This document shows, piece by piece, positions 27,340 to 39,058 of a stretch of DNA of 64,000 nt. Each line of letters starts with the position of its first letter. Within the stretch, counting starts at the first letter, position 1. The notes under the pieces were generated by a model, which was given only the letters and a program-made list of their open reading frames with translations, was not told where the DNA came from and did not search any database. Origin of the DNA: Adineta vaga. Lineage: Eukaryota > Rotifera. The stretch lies in the NCBI GenBank assembly GCA_021613535.1, contig CP075497.1:2542001-2606000 (forward strand), read 5' to 3'. A program made the position numbers and the translations under genes.

Positions 27340-30291
27340 CATCATCATCGTCATCATTTCCCATAGGCTCAGTGCCCGTTGGGGCTAACCATTTACGAGA
27401 TCAGATTTTTCCACGCCTGTCGGTCTTGCGCAATTCATAAAATTCGTCGGTAACATTTCATTTCAAATACCAACAGCTTTTTCCTGTCTGCTTCTTTTAG
27501 AGTCCATGTCTCCGAAGCGTATAGTAGGACACTGAAAACACACGTGGTTAGAATTCTTAGTTTGTTTTCTATCTTCAGTTTTGTGGCTGTTCCAAATATG
27601 CTTCAAAGAAGCTAATGCACCTGTCGCTTTTCCTACTCGCCTTTTGATTTCTTCTGAACAGTTATTATCCCAGGTGATTAAACTGCCGAGATATTCGAAT
27701 TTTTCTACTTTTTCTATGGTGTCGCCTGCTACCTGTATCCTATTTTCAATATTCCTGTCTCCAAATACCATAGTTTTAGTTTTATTTATATTTAGCATCA
27801 GTCCAGATTGCTCAGCTGCTGTTCTCGTTGGCTCAATTTGGCGTTGTAGTGAGCTAAGATCTTCATCTATGAGATCAATATCGTCTGCGAATCTTAGGTT
27901 GTTTATAAGTATTCCGCTGACATTGATTCCGCGGGTGTTCTGTCTCACCTGATCCATTACTCTTTCTAGATATGCGATGAAGAGGAGTGGTGACAAAGGA
28001 TCGCCTTGTCTTGTTCCTACGTCTGTTTGGAACTACTCGCCATAATCATTTCCAATTCGAACAGCTGACTGTGATGTTTCGTAAATGTTCTGTAGCAGCG
28101 TGACTATTTTTGTTTCTACACCATATTGGTTTTAGCATAGCCCAAATTATTTTATGTTTAATCGTATCGAATGCTTTTTGAAAATGAATAAAACAGCTGT
28201 AGATTTTTTTTCCCTGTCTTTTTGCTTTCTCAGCCAATAGTCTAAGCACCAAAATCTGAGGTACTGTACTTCTGTCTATCCTAAATCCTGCCTGTTCTTC
28301 TGAAAGGTACGGATCTAAGTAGCTTTTTAGTCTATTTAACAGTACAGTTAGGAATACTTTCCCTGTATGGTTGATAAGAGAGATCGTTCGATAGTTGGAA
28401 CAATTACTGAGATCTCCTTTTTTCGGTATGGGCACCAAGATAGATTTGCCCCATTCCTCCGGAATTGTGCCTTCATGCCATGCTTTGCTACAGAGCTGAT
28501 AGATTTGACGTGCTATAGTGGTTCTCCTCCAGCTTGTAGCATTTCTGCTGGAATTCCATCTGATCCTGGACTCTTATTTTTTTTTAATGCACGTATTGCT
28601 GTTTGGACCTCGGAGTACAGGATGTCCTGTGTATCTTGATCTGTGGGAGGGGCAATGGCTTCAAGTTCTTTTACCACCTCATCTCCACCACCAGGATCTT
28701 TATACAGACTGCTGCAATACTGTGTCCATCTGTCTTTGATGTCATCTTTTGACTGTAACATTGTTCCCTGCTGATCTCTTATCACATTCAGTCGAGGTAC
28801 AAATTCGTTTTTTAATGTTTTCAATAGGCTGTATGCTTCTCTAGTGTTTCGAATGTTTAGACCTTTATCAGCTTGCTCGCATTGATCTTGAATCCAATGC
28901 TCCTTATCTTGTCTTGCAGATTTCTTGGCTTTCCGACATGAGTCCTTATATTGCTGTGTGTATTCTATGGAAACGTTTTTCATCTGTTTTAGTTTGCGTT
29001 TTTCATCAGCTAGTTTTAGTGTATCTTCTGAAATCTAGGGTTTTGTGGTTTTTCTTTTTGCCGGTATTGTCATCTCTACTGCAGTTTTAATCGCTTCTCT
29101 TATTTTGTTCGCCTGAACTTCCAGACTGCATGTTGGTCTTATATCCTCCATGTTATTTAACAGTGAAGTACGGTATGATTGTCTTTTTTCTCATCTTTCA
29201 ATCGGTTCACATCAACTCTGCAGGATTGCGGGACTCTCTTCAACATTTTCTTGAGTCGCAGTTTGATATTACATAAGACTAGTGAATGATCTGAGCTTAT
29301 GTCTGCACTCTGAAATGATCGACAGTTGATGACCGACGTCTTCCATCTTCCTTGAATGAGAATTAGATCAGTCATGTTCTGGTGAATGCCAACTGGTGAT
29401 ACCCAAGTCCATTTCCTATTAGGTTTATGTTGGAACCTTGTATTACATATGTAGAGATCGTGTGCGGTCGCAAATTCTAGGACGCGTTCTCCGCGTTCGT
29501 TTCTATCACCATACCCATATTTACCCATAACGGATTTCCAATCTTCATTTTCGCTACCAATTTTAGCATTCCAATCTCCTGTCAAGTTGATTATATCCTT
29601 TTTATCTGTTTTTGTTATTGCTTTTTCAATATCGCTGTAGAATGCTTCAATATCCTCTTCTGATGATGCAGAGGTTGGTGCATATACATGTATGACTGTA
29701 ATTTTAAATGGTGCTGCATCGAATCGCGCCGAAATGATTCGTGAGCTTATTGGAGCATATCCTAATAATGCCTTTTTTGCTTGTGCGCTTAGTAAGAAAC
29801 CGACACCCCTCATATGTAGAGTCTCTTCTCCTGACCAGATGAAATCTTCATTCGTTGTTTCACCCTTTCCTATCCATCGCACTTCAGAAATACCAATTAT
29901 ATCATATCTGAAACGTTTCATTTCGTTTCGTAATAATTCCAATTTTCCAGCAGCCCACAGGGTCTGCACATTCCATGTTCCTATTGTCAAAGAATTTTTG
30001 GCAAGAGTGAGTTTTTGCGTGTTTTTCGTCGTTTTGTTCGTATGTAAGTTTTTTTCCAGTATCCAATTTTTCGACTCTGTCCTGATCACTCGACAGAGGA
30101 CGCGGACCTTGTTCACCCGGGCGACGTCCGAGCCGGTATGGTATCGTGCTAATGTCGTTCATGGTTAGTTTCTTTCGTCTTTTTGTTTTTACAGGCGGTG
30201 GTATCTGCACCCCTTCCGTCTAACGCTCCTCCTTTATCCGGACTTGCGACCGGCATAAAGACCACCGAATAGTAGTCTCTATGGTGGACTT
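27340..30291 (-). mobile_element. RTE-type non-LTR retrotransposon, near full length but decayed
   Basis: Read on the minus strand, the element has an APE-type endonuclease (about 30000-29200) with GTWNVQTL, ISEVRW, the GDWNAKIG block and SDHSLV, then a reverse transcriptase (about 28980-27460) with VPIPKKGD, the YRTISL block, SEEQAGFR, RQGDPLSPLLF and the catalytic FADDIDLI. Endonuclease and RT in a single polyprotein, a length near 3 kb and a 3' end in GAT-type trinucleotide repeats fit the RTE clade. The coding frame is broken by at least two frameshifts (near 29170 and 28130) and two in-frame TAG codons (near 29036 and 28032), each where a Trp would fit. It is inactive, although its 12-bp target-site duplication is perfect. 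Confidence 0.88.
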
Positions 30292-30303
30292 TGTTAGATG
30301 AAT
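30292..30303. repeat. Target-site duplication, right copy
   Basis: Exact partner of 27328-27339. Removing the LINE and one copy restores a sequence alignable with the 3' flank of copy 2 near 31175-31190. Confidence 0.85.
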
Positions 30304-30525
30304 ACAAAGAGTGAAAACGCGAACGCATGCAAGCAGACGCCGTAAGAAGTGATGGTCGAGGCCACGAAAGAATCTTTCATTTCAAACGTGTCTATATTGA
30401 TTAAGAAGAGGAAAGGAAAAAGAGGTGTCATTCATATGCACATGCGCTATGAACCATTCTGTGTAATAGATAACAAATTCTCGAAAAAAAAGAAACGAAA
30501 AGTTTTCCATCATTTATGCACAAAT

Positions 30526-31113
30526 ATGCGCAGTGGAAGTGGATGCTGGTCAAGCTCAAGTGGTAGTGAGGATGACGTCCAAGTGTATGTAAGTACTTTT
30601 TTGACGCCTTATCACCCGCCCAATTACTGTGAATCAGATTGACAGTGACATATCGATATAGTAATATAAAATCTTTCATGAATACTAAAATGATTGGATA
30701 CTAGTCGATGCAATCACACATGACTGAACAAATCCTTTTAAAATACCAGCGCCGTGTAAGCGCGATATCTAATCATTTCAAAACTGACAAATCCTTTTAA
30801 AATACCAGCGCCGTGTAAGCGCGATATCTAATCATTTCAAAACTGACAAATCCTTTACTCATCAACTTTTCTTCTCCTCTTTTAATGAAATGTTTGTTTA
30901 TTTTAGCGATGGCGTGCTTTCGCTCCACCACCACCTCCAACATCAACAACATTTCCACCACCACCACCCCCAGCAACAATTCCAACGACTAATCCGCCAC
31001 ACCTGAATCATGCTGCATTGGATTGGACGAATAATCGTCCTCTTGTAATCGGAGCAGCAATTGGTCTTTTCTTGAGTGGGGCACTCGTTGCGTCTATTTG
31101 TTTTAAAAAATAG
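30526..31113 (+). CDS. Copy 2 of tandem gene: tiny proline-rich protein with C-terminal membrane span
   Basis: Exon 1 is 30526-30588 (MRSGSGCWSSSSGSEDDVQVY, donor GTAAGT) and exon 2 is 30907-31113, joined in phase 0, giving 89 residues. Order: Ser/acidic head, RWRAF, polyproline blocks with Thr spacers, DWTNNRP, a C-terminal hydrophobic segment of about 20 residues, then FKK. The KK at the very end could act as an ER-type retention or cytosolic anchor signal, making it tail-anchored or single-pass; no cleavable signal is seen. Polyproline could bind SH3/WW/EVH1 partners (inference). Conservation of frame with copy 1 supports coding. No known family is recognised. Confidence 0.6.
30730..30857. 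repeat. 59-bp tandem repeat, about 2.2 units, in intron of copy 2
   Basis: The unit beginning AAATCCTTTTAAAATACCAG occurs with a 59-nt period and no visible differences over two full units, then a partial third. Identity implies recent duplication. It contains a GCGCGATATC stretch that is GC-rich compared with its surroundings. Confidence 0.9.
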
Positions 31114-31689
31114 GATTTGTTTGTTTTGTTTTTGGTCTTGGTAAATAAATTAATTGAAATTGTGAGTAGAAATTTCTTTTTGGATGATTACAAAGAGACG
31201 CCGTAATGAGCGATGGTCGAGCCCATTAAGGAATTTTCATACGTAGCGAACTATGACGTAATCGAGGAGAAAGAAAATTTCTAATTTATATTCATGGGAG
31301 ATAAACAAAGAGAAGAAAAGCTTTCCATCATTTATATACAAATATGCGAAAATAATGACGACATCAATAAATTCAACAGAACAAGAAAAGAATAATTCAC
31401 TGTTGTTTTTTTAGAAGAAAAAAAGATTTGATCAGAATAGTGTTTGGAAGCATGTTTAAATAGTGAACGCAATGAAGATTAAATGACATGAAATGCTTCA
31501 TATATATAGTGATATGACTAGGATAAAATTCTTCATTCACATAATGGTTCAACATAATTTTCCTAAAAAGAAAATCAATCCATCAAATGATTACTAATTA
31601 GATGAAAAAAACTATACATACTGTAAACAAACCACGAATACCAGGTTCAATAACATCTTCAAACCGTCTATCATCATTTTAGCAACAAT

Positions 31690-32160
31690 AAAAATGATTA
31701 TATCTTTACGGTTTGATTGTTGAGATTCGAATATATCGAACAAGTTTTTCTGGATTACTTGGTTCGATGAATAATGGTTGTCTTCCTAATGTTTTAATTG
31801 TTGTTAATGTACCAATTTCTCTTCGTGCAACTTTTTCTTTGTGTATATTCGTTTCTGATTCATTGAATTGAATCGATTGTAGATCTAATAATTGTGTTTA
31901 TTTGATATGCCATACTGGCAAACAAAAATGAGAAAAGTCCTTACTGTTTGAATAGCATAGATTTGTGTGTCTTCATAGAGACATATGATTTACCATGATG
32001 AGATGAATTCAAATAATTGTTTTCACAAAAATCAGTAAATTAAGCAAGATTGCCTTTGAAAAATAGTAATTCATCATTGAGAATGAATGCGAGATCGTAA
32101 TCGCCATTATACTGTGTATGTGTATGACCTCTTCGTTGAAGTAGAGGGCGTTCCATGTTA
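31690..32160 (-). pseudogene. Unidentified broken gene
   Basis: Minus-strand pieces look coding. One starts at the ATG near 32156 (MERPLLQRRGHTH, then NGDYDLAFILNDELLFFKG) and runs into a stop near 32040. Another, spliced over an intron at about 31944-31892, reads YEDTQIYAIQT into SIQFNESE and then REIGTLTTIKTLGRQPL and ends RISTIKP-stop at about 31700. Between them the frame is lost at least twice. The composition is gene-like, but I recognise no family. Confidence 0.4.
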
Positions 32161-32330
32161 ATGCATATATGTTTCAAATGTGTTCCTTATTCTGTTTCTA
32201 TAAAAGCCATAGTATATATTGATTTGATCTGTCTGCAAAAATGGCCGATACAGGCTGGTGTTCGACCGATATGGGCTATCGGTGCCTACCTTATTTTTTC
32301 CTTTATTTTTTTATTAAAATCTGGTAGCTA

Positions 32331-33610
32331 ATGCCTCGTCGATCTTCCAAAGCAACTCGTAACGGTGCTAAAAATAGTGCCGGTGCAGAATCTCTTCGTC
32401 TTGCTATCAAAGGTAAAACTAGAAGAAATATTTTTATCATTACATAAATTGATTGTTTTCTATTAGATTTTAGCGTTTATGATTATTCACGTTCTGCAAA
32501 AGATTCACCACAAAATAATCTCCGAACATCATCAAAATTAACTCGCGAATGTAAGAATATCATATTTGTTATTGTTTTGAAAATTGTTTATCAAAAGAAT
32601 TTTTCTTAGGTAAATCTTTAATGGATGAACAAGATTGGTATGAAAAAGATCTAAGTGATTTCGATGATCCACAATTATCCGATGAAGAACATGAAGGTAA
32701 ATTTCTTTTGTTTTTTTTCTATTTGATTTTTAGTCAAAATCATATTTAGCCCAACAACAATATATTCGATCAAAGCAAAAGCAACGAACGAAACAGATTT
32801 CTTTATTAGACAATTCTTCTGATTGGCAAGATTATCCACTTGATTTATGGTATATACTTGCAACCTATATTCCACCTGAAGATATTGGAAAATTTGCATT
32901 GATTTGTCGAGCATCAAATCATGTTGTTAATACTGTTTATTTCTGGATGCTTTTATTTCGAAAGTAAGAGAATCTATGAAGAAATTCGTTTTCTTGTCTC
33001 TAACCATTTTTTCTTTAGACATAATAAAATTGAAGCAAATAAAATCAGTCGAATACTTGTTCATGAACATCTTTCAATTGTTCGTACACATGTTATTAAA
33101 TCATTATATCAAGTTTATCCATTATTTCAAGATCGTTTCAGTCGAACTGATGTTATACAAAAAGATCCACATTTTCTACGTTTATCACGATGTGTACGAA
33201 TTTGGTACACCAAAGGTTCACCACCACCAACACAACGTGAATCCTATAACTATTATTTCGAATTTCGTTTTGATAATATTAAGCGAACCAAACAACAACC
33301 AATTCAAATTCAAGCATTATCACCAATTCTTCAAACGAATAATCAGTATATTATCGATAAAGATTGTTGTATATTACATTTAATTTGTTCCAATTTCGTA
33401 CCAATCGGTCCTTATATGGGAATGATCTTATCTCAAATAACATTAAACGTTAGTAGTGATTATCGTTATCATAAATTAAAAATGTGGTTTGATTCATCAA
33501 GACTATGTTTACAAACATCGAAGAAATACAATGATTCAGTTGTTATTATCGATCCTATTTTATGTTTAAGAGTTTACAATTGGTACAATAGTCCTGCTCA
33601 GTTCGATTGA
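32331..33610 (+). CDS. TMEM183A: Transmembrane protein 183 (TMEM183) homologue
   Basis: Exons are 32331-32412, 32467-32550, 32610-32696, 32750-32963 and 33019-33610, all in consistent phase. The N-terminus is basic and then acidic. The core has YPLDLWYILATYIPPEDIG followed by FALICRASN, an F-box-like helix pair, then CVRIWYTK, the acidic-aromatic YYFEFRF strand, DKDCCILHL and PIGPYMGMIL followed by TLNVSSDYR. These match TMEM183 in order, including the 'DP...R..(D/N)W' end (IDPILCLRVYNWYN). One hydrophobic stretch near PIGPYMGMIL is the presumed membrane segment; function of the family is poorly known. A CTGGTAG acceptor-like site lies 3 nt before the ATG, so trans-splicing is possible. It converges with the LIM-homeobox gene. 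Confidence 0.9.
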
Positions 33611-34070
33611 TTTTCATTTCTTCTGTGATCTTCTTCTTCTTTCTTTTTTTTCTTCTGTAACACAGTACATTTCTTTTTGATTCACTATTTATTTGCTTTA
33701 CTTATTTGTTTTGTCTTTTTGTAAATTATTTTACTATTTGTACAGGTGTAGGAAACTTTCAAATACTTGTTTTTTATCTGTGAAATTATGCCTTTTCTTT
33801 TCGTGTGGTTTGTTTTCGTATTAACAAGAAAAAAAATTCAGAGATTATTGATCAATAAATAACATTCACTGTTTAGAATCAAGACGAGTTTTGTGTCATA
33901 CTACTATCTTATTACCCCAGACTTTGCTTATATGTATATTTTGTTAGAATACATTTATATAAACAAGACAAAACGACAACACTGCAAAGAAAAACAAAGA
34001 ATGACTAGGTGACACTGTGAAGGAAAAAGATAAATTAACATTATTTTCTTTACAAAAAAAAGAAGAAGTT
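33611..34070. other. Convergent 3' ends of TMEM183 and Lhx3/4
   Basis: T-rich then A-rich DNA with AATAAA-like sequences (for example near 33855, ATCAATAAATAAC). Only 3' UTRs are expected here. Confidence 0.6.
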
Positions 34071-35685
34071 TTACTGCTGTCCAGTCAGTGATTGATTATC
34101 AAGCCAATGATGATGATGTCCAAATTCCATATTATTTCCATTTGCCACTCCTGCTGTAGTAATACCTGTTGTAACAAGTGTACAATAATCAAGTTCAGAT
34201 GAAGATGCATGATCATCGTTCATTGTAATTGAAGATGAGGAGGATGAAAAAGAATTGGTCGGAATTAATCCAGTCTGTGTTGAATACGATGATCCACGTG
34301 TTGGTCCACTAAGAAATCCATTAGGTTCAGGATAAGGAGAATCAAATGGAATTAATTCATTCGATGGTGGATGTGCGCCTCGAGATATAACATCAGAATA
34401 AACAGGATTATTATTATTATGAGTATGAGATAAAGAATCATCAGAATCATGTTCAGATAATTCTAGAAATATCACAAAATATAGAATTTTGTTCTTGATT
34501 CCTAAAGCAAAAGTTTACCATCATATGATACGGCAGTATCACCGTCGTTGCTTGTATCTTCATCTTGATGAATACTTTGATTTTTTCGTGTTTTCATTCG
34601 TGTGTTTTTTCGTTCGACTCCTCCATTACGTAAAACATTCGGCCATCGTCGACCCGAATCTTTTTTCAAACGTTTTTCTTTAGCTCGACGATTTTGAAAC
34701 CTTTTATAAGCGAAAAAAAAAGATAAAATTTTTCGTCATTTCAAATAAATTTACCAGACTTGTACCACTCGCATATCTAAACCAGTTTCTGCTGCTAACG
34801 TTTCTCGTACATGACGAGCTGGTTTTGGACTTGTATTATATGCTTGTTTGAGTATTTCTAATTGTTTTTGTGTTATAGTTGTTCGTGGTCGTTTATTTGT
34901 ATCATCAAATTCTTTAAGAAAAATTCAGATTTTCATGAAGAAAAACAATGAAATCTTACCTCTGTTTTTCAATGTTTCATAATCAATTTTACAAACAAGT
35001 TTTTGATCATCTATGAGATAAAACTCATCACCTGTATTCAGTTGTCGATGACAAATTAAACATGCAAAACAATGCAAATGATACACAAAATCACTTGCAC
35101 GTCGTACAACTTCCGAAGGTGGTATTCCACTTCCACAAGAAGCACATTTCGTACCAAATTTTCTATGAAAACAAAACGTAAGTATTCTTTACTTTTATTC
35201 GAGAAGAAAAACTTCTTAATTTACTTGAAAAAATCGTCTTTACAATAAACATTTCCATCTCTTGCATAACATTTATCAAATAATTTTCCGTGACATTCGG
35301 AACAATTTAAACATAACGAATGAAAATGATTTTCATTGACTTTAAAGACAAACTGATCACAGATCGGTAATGAACATACCGAACAATCATAAATGTTGAT
35401 CACGGCTCCTAAAACAGTCACAATATTTGAGAAGACAGTTGATGACATTTCAATTCTATCCAATCGGATTAGAATATACATATAATGTTGACATTAATCC
35501 GTTCTTTTTCTCTCTTCAGGAAATGATTGACATGAAATATTTGTAAAAATTCTTTCGATAAGAAGTATAAAAAAAGAAGAAGAGAACTTATTCATTTTAC
35601 CTGTTCGATGTTCATGTTCATGGTGCTGTTGTTCATTGTTATGTTTGTTTCCTAAGACGATATTTGTTTCATTATTAAAGGTCAT
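34071..35685 (-). CDS. LHX3: LIM-homeobox transcription factor Lhx3/4 (Lim3)
   Basis: The start is the ATG at 35685; exon 1 (to 35601) encodes a His/Glu/Asn-rich leader, exon 2 (35408-35225) LIM1 ([12 protein letters not shown], then [13 protein letters not shown] and VYCKDDFFK), exon 3 (from 35162) LIM2 ([15 protein letters not shown], then [11 protein letters not shown] and KLVCKIDYE). A homeodomain follows with [26 protein letters not shown], the recognition helix [16 protein letters not shown] split by an intron after the W codon, and a Ser/Asn/His-rich tail ending near [17 protein letters not shown] and [11 protein letters not shown] distinguish Lhx3/4 from Lhx1/5. Predicted nuclear regulator of motor-neuron or neuroendocrine fate, by family knowledge. 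A 1.8-kb gene-free region upstream may hold its control elements. Confidence 0.95.
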
Positions 35686-37525
35686 AATTATTAATTTTTG
35701 TCACGTTGAAATCAATCAATTCGTTTTCTCCTGTTTTATTCTTTTAAGAGACACATACACACAGTTATCTTCTTCGTTTCCGTCTTTTGTGCGCAACTGG
35801 AAAGCAAGACCAAACATGCAGTTGTTTCTTTTTTTTCTTTTCTTCTCGTCTTCATTCGTTCAGAAAAATCGATGTTGACCAATAAGGAAAAAGATATAAG
35901 AAAAAAAAACGTTGAACGACGACGGAAGAAAGAGGAGGAACTCGTTTTTCTCTTTTCTCATTGATCTTATTCGGTGAACAGACGCCCTCATTCCCTCCCA
36001 TTTGCAGATCGTTATCACTGACTCTGGCGTGAACTATCTCTCGGATCATATACACGCATGAACTAAATAAAAAAAAAAAGAAGAAGAAGAAAACTTTGTC
36101 GCACACGCGATTATGTTCATCCATAAAAAGAGATAAGATAAATCGAATAACTTTCGAACAGATGGAAACGAAAATTTTGGAACAATTCATGTTCGGAAAA
36201 TTTAACTATGGAAGAAGTAAATGATAACTAGAAAAGTGTTTTATGTTGATTTCCCCGGAGAATATTACACTCGTGTTAACACTTTAGTAATGGTGACGAT
36301 GATCGCATTCACACTTTTGTTTTTTTTTGTACTATATTCATACATTTATCTGTCGACATAAAACTTGCTAAACCCACTGATGACATTGCATGTTATAGTG
36401 CAGAAAAAGAAAGTCTTGTTCCCGTGCGATTGACGAAAGAGACGAAGTAAAAAAAGAAGTATGAGCATTGATCACGCTCTTCATCAAATTCATATTGTTG
36501 TTGCTCACACCTCACTGAACAAAAGAAAGAGAAAAGAGACGATAGTCCCCAGTGATTCCAATAGGTGGGCCAGAGTTACTTTATATATGAATAGTCAATG
36601 TATTACATGTTAATGTTTGGTTCTTGTCTGTTTCTTTTTCTCAATGGACTTGAATGCAGGTTAACTATTGAAAAGAAACAGAAAAAATGTATATATATAT
36701 ATATATGAATATAACGTTTCTTTTGCACTTTTCTATCAACTGTCATATTCAACATTGGATACAATAACCAGGAAGTTGAACGTTCTTCTTCTTCTTCTGC
36801 TTCTTTTTGTTTCAATAGAAATTGAATTAATCCTCAACTATTTTCTTTTTCACTTCGGTTTGATTGTCCATATCATGATCATCAGTGACATATTGTGACA
36901 ATCATCATTCGAATTTTCATCGATGCAATATGCTTTCTCGCTCTTCTCTTCCAGTCGTTCAATCTGCTAATTGCATCCTTTTTCTAACCAACAAGTGTGA
37001 AGCGCATGTCTCTATTATATGCAAGTCAATGAACATTCTTCGTCTTCTTTTCTTTCCACTCGTTTATTCTCGCACAGTTTATTCTCGTTGTCCATCTGCT
37101 AATCAACTAGTTCTAACTAATAGTAAGACGACGAAATATGAGAGCAGTCAAATGTCACCCGAAGCTTCTCCAGGTGCATTATAGTCGAAGAGAAAAGAAA
37201 TCTTTTTTCCGAAGGGCATTTAGACAGAAAAAGAAAACTATACGAATCACTTCATTGTCTTCATTCGAATTAATCAACACAAAAGACATCTCTTTAGTTC
37301 CATTGGCATTTACATTGATCTACATGTTAATCAAATAGTGATGAAGAAAAGACACAAAGTGGCACGAGAACGTGACAGGTTGCTCGCTCAGCATGACTTT
37401 TCTTTCTATTTAACATATGGATACGATTAGTTGCTACCGTCATTTTGTTTTGTGATCGATCAATATTAATTGCTCGATGATTTAACAAATTTTTTTCTTT
37501 ATCTTAGTGAATTCATATATATATT
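35686..37525. other. 1.8-kb region upstream of Lhx3/4
   Basis: No supported gene. It contains a (TA)n run near 36689-36706, a CTT-rich tract near 36785-36800 and scattered short open frames of low coding quality. By position it is a candidate regulatory region for the LIM-homeobox gene. Confidence 0.5.
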
Positions 37526-39018
37526 TTAAAATATAATGAGTACGAAATGAGAAATACAAAAGAAAAGAAAAAGAAAATAGCAAAGCTTCAGCAAAGATAT
37601 GTTTGTATAAAAAATAGCAAGACGTTTAACTACTTGAATTTGATCACCTAGAAGAGAATGAGAACAATAAGATAGAATTATGATTGATGATTGATTTACT
37701 TGAATAATACGAAGTAGATTGAAAGACAAGATCGATTGATTAATTGTGAGTAGGAGGAAAATCGAGTAATGATTTACCTTGTTTCTTCCAAGAGGCAATA
37801 GATGCAATGACAATATGTTCACAATTTGCTTGATCGACAATCTATATGATAAATAGAAACAAAACAATGAGTTCATACATCAATCAAAGATGTTAATGAG
37901 ATTCTTAGATGATCAACAAACAAAATATTTTTCTCAAACGAATAATTCTTACTAGAAACCTAAAAAAAACTCGAAATTAAAGATGTTTTTAGGCTTTTTA
38001 ACTATATTTCAAGACCTAACTATGCACATTTTCTAATCATTTTCACCCTGTTCTTGAAAATAAAAGCATACTTTGAGATCAGTAAGATATTGTGTCATTT
38101 CTTTCGTTGAATATAAACTCAATAATTTCACTCGACAATGATGAAGTATATGTATTGTTAAGAAAACGAAGATATATTCACTACCAGCTAAAAATTTCTC
38201 CCAAATACTAAATAAGAAAAAAAGAAGTTCATTCAACATACACATGATTAAAAGAAAAATCTTTACTTTAATAAAGAAATATCATCTGTGATTAATTGAA
38301 AACCATCTTTGAGCCAATTTTCTGGTATATATGCAAAGATATTATGTGTATTTAAATGAAGTAATAATTTTGGTTCATAAAGAAATTCTTCTTGTGCCAT
38401 TTTACCCGCATGATACCGCTATTCGATATGAATAATTAAGATTTTGATTGAACGGAATGTTTTACTTACGTACGAGCAAAGGTAAACGTCGAGTTAGTTG
38501 AACAAATTTATCATAAATTTTACAAGTCATAAACCAACATTCCGCTGTAATTTCTACTCGCTGTTCATTATCATTATCAAGAAATGAACAAATGAAATTC
38601 GCAATTGATAAAAATGGTTCATATTCTTTCTAAGATCCAAATGAAAAAACAAAATTCCTGAACAATTGAATTTTCTTTAAAAAATCTTACTGTTGATGTC
38701 AGTGGAAGTTTAATTCCATGTGAATCTAAGCAATACATAGCAAGAAATTGTTGAGCAATGGGCGTATCACTTTGAAGTATTCACAAGTTGTTAACTAGAT
38801 TGAAGACGTTTGTAAATGTTACAATTAGCTTGATCAACATAGGCACGTGTGGAACGATAGGGAGACTTAATTCCTAATAGGATTTTCCAACAAAGTGGTT
38901 TAAGTTCTGCAAGAATGGAATTTTTTTGTACATGTTGTTTTAATTTTTCAATATGAATTGTGTCTGATTCAAGTAACTCTTTATAAACAGTCTGACTAGT
39001 TCGTTGTATTAATATCAT
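37526..39018 (-). CDS. TBC1D7: TBC1D7-like protein, third subunit of the TSC complex (reading frame broken once)
   Basis: From ATG 39018: LKPLCWKILLGIKSPYRSTRA matches the TBC1D7 RALVWKVLLG start of the TBC fold. Further exons give DTPIAQQFLAMYCLDSHGIKLP, FLSIANFICSF, the ECWFMTCKIYDKF helix, LAQEEFLYEPKLLLHLNTH-type sequence, SIWEKFLAGS (matching VWDKVVSGS) and IVIASIASWKKQG near the usual C-terminus. Between 38812 and 38770 the frame does not pass: stops TAA and TGA fall between KRLQSS and LQSDTP, and no canonical intron fixes it. The last exon (37667-37526) would add a hydrophobic tail of about 35 residues not known in TBC1D7. Last gene of the putative four-gene operon, 40 nt after the RPAP2 stop. 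Confidence 0.78.
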
Positions 39019-39058
39019 ATCTAGAATATATAAAAAAACAAACAAATCTTTATTTTAC
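39019..39058 (-). promoter_or_regulatory. RPAP2-TBC1D7 intercistronic spacer with trans-splice acceptor
   Basis: Forty nucleotides separate the RPAP2 TAA from the TBC1D7 ATG. It is a T-rich stretch ending TATATATTCTAG, with the AG 2 nt before the ATG. No room for a promoter or poly(A) site plus promoter, so spliced-leader processing is the simplest reading. Confidence 0.6.

Larger units (their letters stand above)
30328..31360 (+). repeat. About 870-bp tandem gene unit and truncated third unit
   Basis: The block ACGCCGTAAGAAGTGATGGT near 30328 recurs near 31198 (ACGCCGTAATGAGCGATGGT), and the pre-ATG segment TTTTCCATCATTTATG.ACAAATATGCG (30503-30530) recurs at about 31320-31348, where homology stops. 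This defines one full unit with the gene, a preceding unit split by the LINE, and a third unit that lost its coding part. Confidence 0.7.

Noticed and set aside
27581-27952. + strand open frame of 123 codons
   Set aside because: Antisense to the LINE reverse transcriptase around FADD.
29692-30168. + strand open frame of 158 codons
   Set aside because: Antisense to the LINE endonuclease; no domain of its own.
36885-37184. + strand open frame of 99 codons upstream of Lhx3/4
   Set aside because: No recognisable motif, no splice support, Ser/Cys/Leu-rich low-quality translation.
38800-38825. Near-identical 23-nt strings in two TBC1D7 exons (GATCAAGC.AATTGT)
   Set aside because: Too short to claim a duplication; both encode residues that fit their own place in the family.
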